Part shown: positions 34,589-42,327 of the stretch, piece by piece
Numbering within the stretch: position 1 is the first letter of the stretch
Layout: the number at the start of each line of letters is the position of its first letter
Source: Micromonospora sp. NBC_01699
GTDB lineage: Bacteria; Actinomycetota; Actinomycetes; Mycobacteriales; Micromonosporaceae
Reading direction: 5' to 3'
NCBI RefSeq assembly: GCF_036250065.1
Contig: NZ_CP109199.1
Span: 8,186,083-8,250,082, forward strand
Length of the DNA: 64,000 bases
The notes under the pieces: model-generated
What the model saw: only the letters and a program-made list of their open reading frames with translations
Database searches by the model: none
Told to the model about the DNA's origin: nothing
Position numbers and translations under genes: made by a program

Positions 34589-34715
34589 ACCGCCTACCGG
34601 GTTAGCTGACGGATTCGGGCGGGAAGCTCGCCCTACCACGAACCAACGGTTCGCGGATTCACCCCAGAACTACTGTGGGTCCCCGGCTCGTAACAGTTAC
34701 GACTCAGCGGGCCTG
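34589..34715 (-). promoter_or_regulatory. c-di-AMP riboswitch (ydaO-yuaA class)
   Basis: Read on the minus strand the conserved blocks appear in order: CCGCTGAGTCGTAACTG, GAGCCGGGGACCC, CTGGGGTGAATCC, GTAGGGCGAGCTTCCCGCC, CGAATCCGTCAGCTAACC and CGGTAGGCGG. This is the ydaO/yuaA consensus as used by actinobacterial rpf and wall-hydrolase genes. In those cases c-di-AMP binding turns expression off. Downstream are a 37-codon reading frame and the C39 peptidase gene. Confidence 0.93.
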
Positions 34716-35346
34716 TTCCGGTGTCACCCGCGGTGACTAAGGGCCGGACCAGACGGGCTGACGTTACTGGGCGGCTTCTGTTCCTGCCAACCCCCACTGG
34801 CCTGCTTAAACCGTGACCCACGCCGCTTCTTTCCGGTGTTTCGGGTCTATCCCCATGATCACGGAGAGTGGTTGTCGCCGGAGTGACCAGTTTGGCTGTG
34901 GCGGGCGTACCCGCTTGTGTTCCGCAGATAGAGGGTGTCGGATTTGCCGACCCGGTGACCCTTGCCGCCGGATGTCCGGTTCAGAGAATTGTCCGTTGGG
35001 CGGATTCGGGCCGGTCCCCTCGTCCCCGGTGCCCGGCCCGGCCGGCCCGGTGCACCGTCCGTCCCGCCGCCGACGCACGCCGGCGGACGAACGAAGCGGT
35101 CCGGGCGCGATCCGGTGGGCACGAAATGACGTTCATCATCGGATGGAAACGTCGACAGGTCGGCCGGGCGAGTGAATGGAACGGCTTCCCGAAAGCGAAG
35201 AATAAACGTCTGCGGGAATGGGCGTACAGCGACATTCGCGGCCGCGTACCCGGTCGTCATCCGTTGTTTCGCCCACCGGCGGCGGTAGGCCGGGTCAGAC
35301 AGGGTACAAAGACACCGAGTCACCCGATCTCTGGAAGGACCTTTCG
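34716..35346. other. Intergenic region, no gene recognised
   Basis: It holds the promoters of the divergent riboswitch transcript and the PEBP gene. Open frames here are short, lack ribosome sites and match nothing known to me. No repeat was seen. Confidence 0.5.
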
Positions 35347-35886
35347 ATGAACCTTGAGCGAGCGATCGCGCCGGACCCGTACGACCTGCTGCCGCCGGTG
35401 CCGGCGTTCACCCTGACCAGCGACGACGTACGCGACGGCGAGCAGTTGGACGACGAGTTCGTCCACTCCAGCCTGGGCGGTGGCGACCTGTCGCCGCAGC
35501 TCGCCTGGTCCGGGTTCCCGGACGCGACGCGCAGCTTCGTGATCACCTGCTACGACCCGGACGCGCCCACCACCAGCGGTTTCTGGCACTGGGTGCTGGT
35601 CAACGTCCCGGTATCGGTCACCCAGTTGCCGCGCGGCGCGGGCAAGGCCGGGTCCGTCGAGGGCGGGGCGTTCGCCGTCCGCAACGACTACGGCACCCAG
35701 GAGTACGGCGGTGCGGCGCCGCCGGCCGGCGACCGGCCGCACCGGTACCTCTTTGCCGTACACGCCCTCGATGTGGACAAGCTTGACCTCACGCCGGACA
35801 ACAGCCCGGCGGTCGTCGGCTTCAACCTGACCTTCCACACCCTGGCACGGGCGGTGATCCGGCCCACGTACCAGGTCAAGGGCTGA
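35347..35886 (+). CDS. YbhB/YbcL-family (PEBP) protein
   Basis: A 179-residue phosphatidylethanolamine-binding-like protein. GGGDLSPQLAWSGFPDATRSFVITCYDPDAPTTSGFWHWVLVNVP carries the family's ligand-pocket DPDAP and H-W motif, and DRPHRYLFAVHALD the second conserved block. It is cytoplasmic, with no signal peptide. Bacterial members are of uncertain role and are sometimes called Raf kinase inhibitor-like. The start ATG follows GGAAGGACC. It stands alone. Confidence 0.9.
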   Translation: MNLERAIAPDPYDLLPPVPAFTLTSDDVRDGEQLDDEFVHSSLGGGDLSPQLAWSGFPDATRSFVITCYDPDAPTTSGFWHWVLVNVPVSVTQLPRGAGKAGSVEGGAFAVRNDYGTQEYGGAAPPAGDRPHRYLFAVHALDVDKLDLTPDNSPAVVGFNLTFHTLARAVIRPTYQVKG

Positions 35887-35967
35887 GCTGACCGGAGTAA
35901 GTGGACGGCCGACACCGGGGACGGGTTGAACGGTGTCGGTCGTCGCTCTCCTGGTCGGTCGGGCCAA

Positions 35968-36687
35968 CTACGCGCCGGGCACCCGGGCGACGGCGAAGAC
36001 CGACTGTCCGAACGGTGGCCGCACGATCTGCTCGGCCGCCTTGGTCACCGGCAGCACCAGGCTGTCGTAGACCTTCACCATCGGGCCTTCCTTCGGCATC
36101 AGCCGGAACACGTTCGTCGCCATGTAGTAGCCGATGAGGCCCAGAGCGTTCGCGTAGTGCAGCCGCTCCACGGTCAGCCCCGCGCCGAGCAGTGCGGCCC
36201 GCATCGTCTTCTTGGTGTAGCGCCGTACGTGTCCGGTGGCGATGTCCGCCGGGCCCATGGCGAACTCGAACGCCGGCACGATCAGTACGATCGCACCGCC
36301 GGGACGGACCAGGTCCCGCATGCCGCGCAGCGCCCCGACGTGGTCCTCGATGTGTTCGAGCACGTTGTACGAGACCGCCGCGCTGTAGTCGCCCTGCTCC
36401 GGCTCGGGCTGCGGCAGCAGCATCTGCCGTACCTCGACGTTGGACTCGCCGGCGAGTCGCTCCTTCAGTGCCACCAGCCGGTCGGGGTCGGCCTCGGTGG
36501 CGGTGAACCTGGGGAAGTGCGGCGCCCACTCAAGCACGTAGTCACCGAGGCCGCTGCCGATCTCGATCGGGTTGTCCCCCAGGTACGGCAGCGCCAGCTC
36601 AACAAACCATCGGCGGTGGTTCACGGCGGTCGCGAGACCTTCGAGTACCTCGGACTGAACTCGCTGATCCCCAGTGATTTCTGCCAT
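35968..36687 (-). CDS. SAM-dependent methyltransferase, class I
   Basis: A 239-residue enzyme. Motif I is PIEIGSGLGDYVL, the acidic end of beta-2 is TATEADPDR, and motif IV is SYNVLEHIEDHVGALRGMRDLVRPGGAIVLIVPAFEFAMGPADIATGHVRRYTKKTM, a pattern typical of type 11 methyltransferases acting on sugars or lipids. The ATG at 36687 is preceded by GAGGAATCGACGC; the longer frame adds 33 unconserved residues. The substrate is unknown and no pathway genes are adjacent. Confidence 0.88.
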   Translation of the reverse strand: MAEITGDQRVQSEVLEGLATAVNHRRWFVELALPYLGDNPIEIGSGLGDYVLEWAPHFPRFTATEADPDRLVALKERLAGESNVEVRQMLLPQPEPEQGDYSAAVSYNVLEHIEDHVGALRGMRDLVRPGGAIVLIVPAFEFAMGPADIATGHVRRYTKKTMRAALLGAGLTVERLHYANALGLIGYYMATNVFRLMPKEGPMVKVYDSLVLPVTKAAEQIVRPPFGQSVFAVARVPGA

Positions 36688-36999
36688 GCGTCGATTCCTC
36701 GCGATCTGAATCTCGACCTGCACCCTGGACCGACAGAGTGAACCATCTACGACGACCGTAGGGAAATTGAGGCATCGGCGTGGCACGAACGGATTGTTCG
36801 GTTGATCCGTCCCGTCCGCCTTCCGGGCGTTCAGGCACAGAGCGCGCCGATGCCCGTGATCGCGCCCGACCCCCGCTCCGGCGCACGGTGGTGCTCGGGC
36901 GGGCCGCCGCAGTCCTGGCGGGGCGGGGTGGTCATCCTCGCTCCACAGGGACGGGCTGACGCGTTACAGGACGGCCATGACGGCGCTGACCGGCGTCGC

Positions 37000-37797
37000 T
37001 CAGTTCGAGCGGATGCAGCAGCCCTTGCAGACGCGTGGCTGCGGCAGGGTGAAGGCCAGGCAGCAGGTCTTGCGCTGCACGGTCGGCTCGCCCGCCGGTC
37101 CGGGCACGAGGTCGACCAGGTCGTCGAGGTCGAGCGCGGAGAGCAGCGTCCCGACGTTGTCCGCCGCGGCGCCGGGCAGGCCGTCGGCGGCCCGCAGGAC
37201 GCCGTACGCGACCCCGGAGGCGACCGAACCGAGCAGCGTACGGGCGCCGACCCGAACCTGAGTGTGGATCGCGTCGAGCAGCGGGGTCAGGTGCTCGTCG
37301 AGTAGCGATTCGCGCAGCGCGCGGAGCAGTTCGGTCTCGTCGGTGAGCACCCGCACCTCGGGCAGCCCACTGAGCGCCAGCGGGTCGGAGGGCAGCACCG
37401 CGACCGTTGTCGTACGCCGCAGCCCGAGGGTCAACGCGGCCCGGTCGGCGTCGATCTGTACCAGTATGTCCGATGCTCGGAGCAGTGGTACCCGGCGGGC
37501 GGAGGCCCAACCGACCACGGCGGGCAGCGCCAACCAGTAGGTGTACGCCTTCCAGAACAGTGCGGCGGCGGCGTGCGGGGTCGACTGCCACGAGCGCTGC
37601 GCGGCGGCCAGCAGGTCGGGCAGGTGGTCCTCGCCGTTGATCAGCTCGGTGGCGGGCAGCCAGCCCCGCTCGTCGTCGACGAACAGTCCGGGTACCAGGC
37701 CGGGTAGGTCGTCGGTCCCGAACATCTGACGCAGCGTCGCGTTTACCGGCGCCAACGGGGCGGTCGCGTACGCCCGACCGTCGATCAAGGCGGTCAC
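37000..37797 (-). CDS. FhuF-type [2Fe-2S] siderophore-iron reductase
   Basis: A 265-residue protein ending in the FhuF cluster motif C-C-x10-C-x2-C (Cys245, Cys246, Cys257, Cys260, with an extra Cys261). The central WKAYTYWLALPAVVGWASARRVPLL and LDEHLTPLLDAIH are usual for the actinobacterial branch. Such proteins reduce ferric iron released from siderophores. The start is GTG. A candidate IdeR/DtxR box lies 167 bp upstream. No siderophore genes are adjacent. Confidence 0.88.
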   Translation of the reverse strand: MTALIDGRAYATAPLAPVNATLRQMFGTDDLPGLVPGLFVDDERGWLPATELINGEDHLPDLLAAAQRSWQSTPHAAAALFWKAYTYWLALPAVVGWASARRVPLLRASDILVQIDADRAALTLGLRRTTTVAVLPSDPLALSGLPEVRVLTDETELLRALRESLLDEHLTPLLDAIHTQVRVGARTLLGSVASGVAYGVLRAADGLPGAAADNVGTLLSALDLDDLVDLVPGPAGEPTVQRKTCCLAFTLPQPRVCKGCCIRSN

Positions 37798-38243
37798 TGG
37801 GTGTCACCGGTCTGCTGCGCCGGTACGCCGTGCCGGTTGCCGGCCGGGACCTGCGGGATACGGGCGATGCCCAGGTCAGTGTGGCTGAGTGGCCGTGTTC
37901 GCCGTGGTGTCACCGCTGTCACCGCACCCGCCCTCCAGTCACCTGCCGACGCCACGTTAGCACTAAGGGAAGCCTAACCACATCTTGCGGGGTGCCGGAG
38001 GCTTTCGTCACCATCGGCTACTGAAATCCACCGGTACGTCCGGCGGGCGGGTACCCGAACGGGTGACAGGTAACCGGCAGTGATCGAGTGGCGGGCTCGG
38101 AAAGGGCCCTGAGCAGGGCGGCGAGCCGCGATAGGATCGATGATGATGAAAGAATTGTCAAGCCAAATGTCGTTAACGCGGCAGTTCTGCCCCGTTGGGT
38201 GAGTCGGCCAGCAAACTGGGATACCCGGCCCCTTAGGAACCAG
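37798..38243. other. Divergent intergenic region
   Basis: Divides the FhuF-type gene and the HTH-deformylase gene. It holds the candidate iron box at 37964-37982 and an AT-richer stretch at about 38140-38180 likely to contain the promoter of the deformylase fusion. No gene is seen. Confidence 0.5.
37964..37982. promoter_or_regulatory. Candidate IdeR/DtxR iron box
   Basis: TAAGGGAAGCCTAACCACA agrees with the DtxR/IdeR consensus TTAGGTTAGGCTAACCTAA at 13 of 19 positions by hand count, with the right half-site AGCCTAACC well preserved. It lies upstream of the FhuF-type reductase gene, a sensible target. The distance to the start codon (167 bp) is long. Confidence 0.5.
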
Positions 38244-39758
38244 ATGACCACCTCGCCCATCGAACGGGCTGCCGACTCGTTCGCGGCCGAACTCTCCAAA
38301 CGGCGGGTCGAGCGGGGCATGACCAAGAAGCAGCTCGCCGCCCGGATGGGGTTCGACCCCTCCTATGTCAGCCACGTAGAGGGCCGGCGCCACCGGCCCA
38401 CCGAGGACTTCGCCCGCCGAGCCGAGGCCGTACTCGGCGCGTCCGGTGCGATCTGGCAACGCTTCCAGGAGTACGACGAACTCCGGCACGCCCGGACGAG
38501 CCTGACCGCCCATCGGGACCCGCCCGTACCCGAGCAGTGGTTGCCGCCCGGCACCGGGCTCATCGTCGAGCAGGAGTCCGCCACCCTGACATACCAGGAG
38601 AAGTCCTACCGGTGTGTCATCCGTCGCGCGCTCTACAACGCCGGCACCGAACCCGTCACCCGCTACCTGGTCCGGGTGGCCGTCGACCGCTACCCCAGCG
38701 ACCCCGGACGATCCAACCGGCACCACCGCGACCACCCGCTCACCTTCGCCGAGCTCGACCTCCAGGCGTTCTGCGGCGACGAGGGCGAGCCCGAGCCGAT
38801 GGACTGGCGCAAGAAGCACGACCGGGACGCGTTCAAAGAGGTGTGGCTGCTCTTCGAGAACGCCAACGGCCGCTTCCCGCTCTACCCCGGCGAGCGGGTC
38901 ACCATCGAGTACGCGTACACCGTCGGTGAGGAGAAGTGGGGTCCCTGGTTCCAGCGGGCCGTACGCCTGCCCACCCGGCAGCTCTCCGTCCGGCTGAACC
39001 TTCCGCTGGACCTCGACCCACAGGTGTGGGGGGTGGAGACCACCCTGTCGGCCGAGGAAGGCCCCCTCCGTACGCCCCTGCTCCGGCACGACGCCGACGG
39101 CCGGGCGGTCTTCGACTGGTCGACCGAGGAACCCCCGCTGAACGCCCGCTACCGCCTCGAATGGCGCTACCGGGCCCAACCCACCGTCGACACCGAGCCC
39201 GAACCACGGGCCAGCGACCGGATGCGGGCCGCCGGCATCGTCCAACGCGGCGCGGCCCTGCTGCGGCAGCCGGCCCAGCCGTTCGAACTGCCCCGGGACG
39301 AGGCCACCGCCCGCGACGTCGTCTACCAACTCCGCGCGGCCCTGCACCGGCTGGACGAACTGCACCCGTTCAGCAAGGGTGTCGGACTCGCCGCACCGCA
39401 ACTCGGCATCCCCTGGGCCGCCGCGGTCGTACGCCCGCCCGACCGGGACGCCGAACCGGTCGTCCTGCTCAACCCGCGCGTCGTCGACGCCGCCCGAGAC
39501 ACCGACGAGCAGTACGAGGGCTGCCTCTCCTTCTTCGACCAGCGCGGCCTGGTGGCCCGTCCGCTCCGACTCGACGTCGAACACGCGCGATGGGACGGCG
39601 GACGGGCGATCACCTCCTTCGAGTTCGCCATGGCCCGACTCGTCGCCCACGAGATCGACCACCTCGAAGGCAAGCTCTACATCGACCGCATGGACCCCAA
39701 CATCCCCCTCGTCCCGGTCGAGGAATACCGCGAAACCGGCAGCCCCTGGCGGTACTAG
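38244..39758 (+). CDS. HTH-XRE / peptide deformylase fusion protein
   Basis: A 504-residue three-part protein. Residues 10-70 form an XRE-type HTH (MTKKQLAARMGFDPSYVSHVEGRRHRPTEDF). Residues 100-310 are a beta-rich domain that I cannot name. Residues 330-500 are a complete peptide deformylase with GVGLAAPQLG (379-388), EGCLS (Cys427) and HEIDH (His469, Glu470, His473). All metal ligands and the catalytic Glu are present, so deformylase activity is likely. The start ATG follows AGGAACCAG. Housekeeping deformylases are about 180 residues and lack DNA-binding domains, so this is a specialised form. Confidence 0.88.
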   Translation: MTTSPIERAADSFAAELSKRRVERGMTKKQLAARMGFDPSYVSHVEGRRHRPTEDFARRAEAVLGASGAIWQRFQEYDELRHARTSLTAHRDPPVPEQWLPPGTGLIVEQESATLTYQEKSYRCVIRRALYNAGTEPVTRYLVRVAVDRYPSDPGRSNRHHRDHPLTFAELDLQAFCGDEGEPEPMDWRKKHDRDAFKEVWLLFENANGRFPLYPGERVTIEYAYTVGEEKWGPWFQRAVRLPTRQLSVRLNLPLDLDPQVWGVETTLSAEEGPLRTPLLRHDADGRAVFDWSTEEPPLNARYRLEWRYRAQPTVDTEPEPRASDRMRAAGIVQRGAALLRQPAQPFELPRDEATARDVVYQLRAALHRLDELHPFSKGVGLAAPQLGIPWAAAVVRPPDRDAEPVVLLNPRVVDAARDTDEQYEGCLSFFDQRGLVARPLRLDVEHARWDGGRAITSFEFAMARLVAHEIDHLEGKLYIDRMDPNIPLVPVEEYRETGSPWRY

Positions 39759-39802
39759 ATTTCTGGGCCTCGCTCCGCTCGGCCGGCTCGCTCCGCTTCG
39801 CG

Positions 39803-39898
39803 CCGCCCAGTGCGGTGACTTCGTCCTGCGGGCGACGAAGGCTTCGCCTCGTCGTCCTCGGACGAAGACACCGCGGCGGCGCTCGGTCGACTCGCGAC
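39803..39898 (-). repeat. 96-bp dispersed repeat block, copy 2
   Basis: The complement of this block is identical to 6412-6507. It begins 45 bp after the deformylase-fusion stop codon and is followed by hairpin B at 39960. The order (stop codon, block, hairpin) and orientation relative to the upstream gene are the same as at copy 1. Confidence 0.9.
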
Positions 39899-39959
39899 TC
39901 CGGTTGCGGTGGGGTGGGGTGGTGGGGCGGCCGGCTGGTGTGGGGTGAGGTGGGGGCGA

Positions 39960-40018
39960 CAAATACAGAGAAAGAGTGGCTATTTCCGGGGGGGGAAGCC
40001 ACTCTTTCTCTGTATTTG
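39960..40018. repeat. Long perfect hairpin, family B, copy 2
   Basis: A 22-bp perfect inverted repeat (arm CAAATACAGAGAAAGAGTGG plus CT) with a 15-nt loop containing eight G in a row. It lies between the converging deformylase-fusion and flavohemoglobin-like genes. Arm core AGAGAAAGAGTG is shared with copy 1 at 6315-6371. Confidence 0.88.
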
Positions 40019-40121
40019 GGGTGGGTGTGGGGCTGGGGGCCGGGTATCGGGCCCTGCCGGCAGGGCCCGATACCCGGCTGGGGGGAGGGGGCTGGGTGTC
40101 AGGGGTGGGCGTGGTGGGGGG

Positions 40122-41240
40122 TTAGAGGTCGCCGAAGGTGTCGTAGCGGATGTTGGTGGGGGGGACGTCGTGTTGGGCCAGGGTGCTCAGGATCGAGCGG
40201 ACCATCGGGGCGGAGCCGGAGACGAAACAGTCGTGGGTGGTCCAGGGGCCGTACCGGGACAGCACTTCCGCGAGGTCGCCGCGCTCGCCGGTGAACTCGT
40301 CGTCGACGCTGCACGAGGGCAGCACCGACAGCCAGGGGTGCCGGGCGGCGAGTTCGTACAGCTCGGTGAGGCCGTACAACTCGTCCTGGCTGTGGCCGCC
40401 GAAGAAGACGTGCACCCAGCGGGTGCGGTTGTAGAGCGTCAGCTCCTCGACCAGTGCCTTGATCGGGGCGAGGCCGACACCCCCGGCGACGCAGAGGATG
40501 TCCCGGTTCGACTTGCGGTCCAGGACCATCGAACCCATCGGGGCCGCCAACCGGAGCAGGTCACCCGTCTTGATCTTGCGGACCAGGCTGCTGGAGACCC
40601 AACCGGCGCCGACCGCCCGTACGTGGAACTCCAGCACGTTGTTCTCGGTCGGCGCGTTCGCGATCGAGTACGTACGCCACAGTCGCGGCTGGTAGCGGGG
40701 GACCTCGATGCTGACGTACTGGCCGGCGCGGTAGTGCAGCGGAAACTGGAGCGGGCGGCAGGTGAAGACGGCGACGTCGCGGCCCCGTCGTTCGTGGGTC
40801 AGCACCTCGGCATGCCAGAACGGGGGATTGGCGGCGTCGTCGGCGGCACCCGCGATCATCTTCTCCGCGATCAGCGCGTACGCGTCCCGCCACGCCTGGT
40901 CGTACTCGATGGTCCACTGCTCGCCCCCGGCGGTGCGCAACGCCACCTGTAGCGCCTCGCCGACGAGCGCGTAGTGCTCCGGGGTGACATGGTATTTCCG
41001 GTGGTCGCGACCGAGCCCGCGCAGGAAGTCGGCGAACCGCTCCGGATCGTCGAGCGTCTGCATCGAGGTGATGATCGCCTCCAGCAGCCGATCCCGCTGG
41101 CCGTCCATCTGTACGGGGAACAGCTCACGCAGTTGCGGGTTGGAGAGGAACAGGCGGGCGTAGAAATGTCCTGCGATCTTGGCCCGGTCCTCCTCGACCA
41201 GGGTCCAACTCTCCTTCAGCACCTGCGCCAGGTTGTCCAT
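40122..41240 (-). CDS. Flavohemoglobin-like protein (globin plus FAD/NAD reductase)
   Basis: A 372-residue protein. The globin domain (1-140) has FPVQMDGQRDRLLEAI and DHRKYHVTPEHY, where the haem-binding His is expected. The ferredoxin-NADP reductase-like part has RTYSIANAP (FAD), GGVGLAPIKALVEEL (NAD(P)) and GSAPMVRSIL. It should detoxify nitric oxide or move electrons to globin-bound oxygen. The ATG giving MDNLAQVLKESW is preceded by GAGAAGGGC; the frame extends 12 residues further upstream without support. Confidence 0.9.
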   Translation of the reverse strand: MDNLAQVLKESWTLVEEDRAKIAGHFYARLFLSNPQLRELFPVQMDGQRDRLLEAIITSMQTLDDPERFADFLRGLGRDHRKYHVTPEHYALVGEALQVALRTAGGEQWTIEYDQAWRDAYALIAEKMIAGAADDAANPPFWHAEVLTHERRGRDVAVFTCRPLQFPLHYRAGQYVSIEVPRYQPRLWRTYSIANAPTENNVLEFHVRAVGAGWVSSSLVRKIKTGDLLRLAAPMGSMVLDRKSNRDILCVAGGVGLAPIKALVEELTLYNRTRWVHVFFGGHSQDELYGLTELYELAARHPWLSVLPSCSVDDEFTGERGDLAEVLSRYGPWTTHDCFVSGSAPMVRSILSTLAQHDVPPTNIRYDTFGDL

Positions 41241-41448
41241 TGCGCCCTTCTCGATGACGACGTGCGGCCGGCGCACGTGCGAGCTTCTCGGATGGCGGGA
41301 CCATGGGGCTGTCCGTCCCGATCAGGATGGGCACTCTCCGTGGATGTTGGTCGCACAGAATGTGCGATCGACTCCGGGGCGGTGGTGGCGAATGGAACTT
41401 CCGGCCCCGGAGGCGGTCGATCGCCACGGTCTGAGGCAGAGTGGTCGG

Positions 41449-42219
41449 GTGACGGTTGAGCTCGCCCGGCCGGTGTCCCGCCGGACCCTCGGCACCGAGG
41501 TGCTGCTGGTCCTCGGTGTGTCCCTCGGCCAGTCCGCGGTCTACGCGGCCGTGAACATCGTCGGCCGGCTCACCGCCGACCGGCCGCTGTCGCAGCAGAC
41601 CGCGACACTCAACGCGTCCCAGTCCGCCCGACCCTGGCTCGACCTCACCTACCAGTCGCTGAACATCGCGTTCGCACTGGTTCCGGTGCTGCTCGCCGTA
41701 CACCTGCTCAACCGCGACCGGGGCGATGCCCGACTGACGCTCGGCCTGGATGCCCGCCGACCGGGCCAGGACCTGGCCCGGGGTGCGGGCCTGGCGGCCC
41801 TGATCGGGCTGCCCGGCCTCGGCCTGTTCTACGTCGCGGCCAAACTGGGGATCAACGTCTCGGTCGTCCCGGCCGCTCTGCCCGACCTCTGGTGGACCAT
41901 TCCGGTGCTGGTGCTCGCCGCCGCACAGAACGCGATCCTGGAGGAGATCGTGGTGGTCGGTTACCTGGTGACCCGGCTGCGCGATCTCGGCTGGCGGGTC
42001 GGCGCGGTGATCGCGACGAGCGCCCTGCTACGCGGTTCGTACCACCTTTACCAGGGCTTCGGCGCGTTCATCGGCAACGCGATCATGGGCGTGATCTTCA
42101 GCCTCTTCTACCTGCGGACGAGGCGGGTGCTGCCGCTGGTGGTCGCGCACACACTGCTCGACGTGGTCGCCTTCGTCGGCTACTCGGCGCTGCCGTCGAG
42201 TTGGCTCGACTGGCTGTAG
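41449..42219 (+). CDS. CPBP-family intramembrane metalloprotease
   Basis: 256 residues with about seven hydrophobic segments. The CPBP/Abi motif one is NAILEEIVVVGYLVTRLRD (EE pair), motif two LLRGSYHLYQGFGAFIGNAIMG (His) and motif three VVAHTLLDVVAF. Family members are Rce1-like glutamate proteases. The GTG at 41449 is my choice (GAGG upstream); an ATG at 41392 would add 19 residues. The substrate is unknown. Confidence 0.85.
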   Translation: MTVELARPVSRRTLGTEVLLVLGVSLGQSAVYAAVNIVGRLTADRPLSQQTATLNASQSARPWLDLTYQSLNIAFALVPVLLAVHLLNRDRGDARLTLGLDARRPGQDLARGAGLAALIGLPGLGLFYVAAKLGINVSVVPAALPDLWWTIPVLVLAAAQNAILEEIVVVGYLVTRLRDLGWRVGAVIATSALLRGSYHLYQGFGAFIGNAIMGVIFSLFYLRTRRVLPLVVAHTLLDVVAFVGYSALPSSWLDWL

Positions 42220-42235
42220 GCGACACGGCCGACCA

Positions 42236-42320
42236 CGTTCGGATCCCGTCCCGACACGTTCGGATCTCGTCCCTGCCGTCATCGGATCTCGTCCCGGCTC
42301 GACCGGATCTCGTCTCGGCT
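42236..42320. repeat. Four phased CGGATCTCGTCCC repeats
   Basis: Four copies of GGATCYCGTCY begin at 42241, 42262, 42284 and 42305, that is every 21-22 bp or two helical turns. They lie between the converging CPBP and Pro/Ala-rich protein genes. Even spacing on one DNA face suggests protein binding, or recent slippage. Confidence 0.75.
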
Positions 42321-42327
42321 GGCAGGT

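Noticed and set aside
37974-39962. 662-residue minus-strand frame opposite the deformylase fusion
   Set aside because: Composition is typical of a shadow frame in high-GC DNA, and the plus strand carries complete HTH and deformylase motifs.
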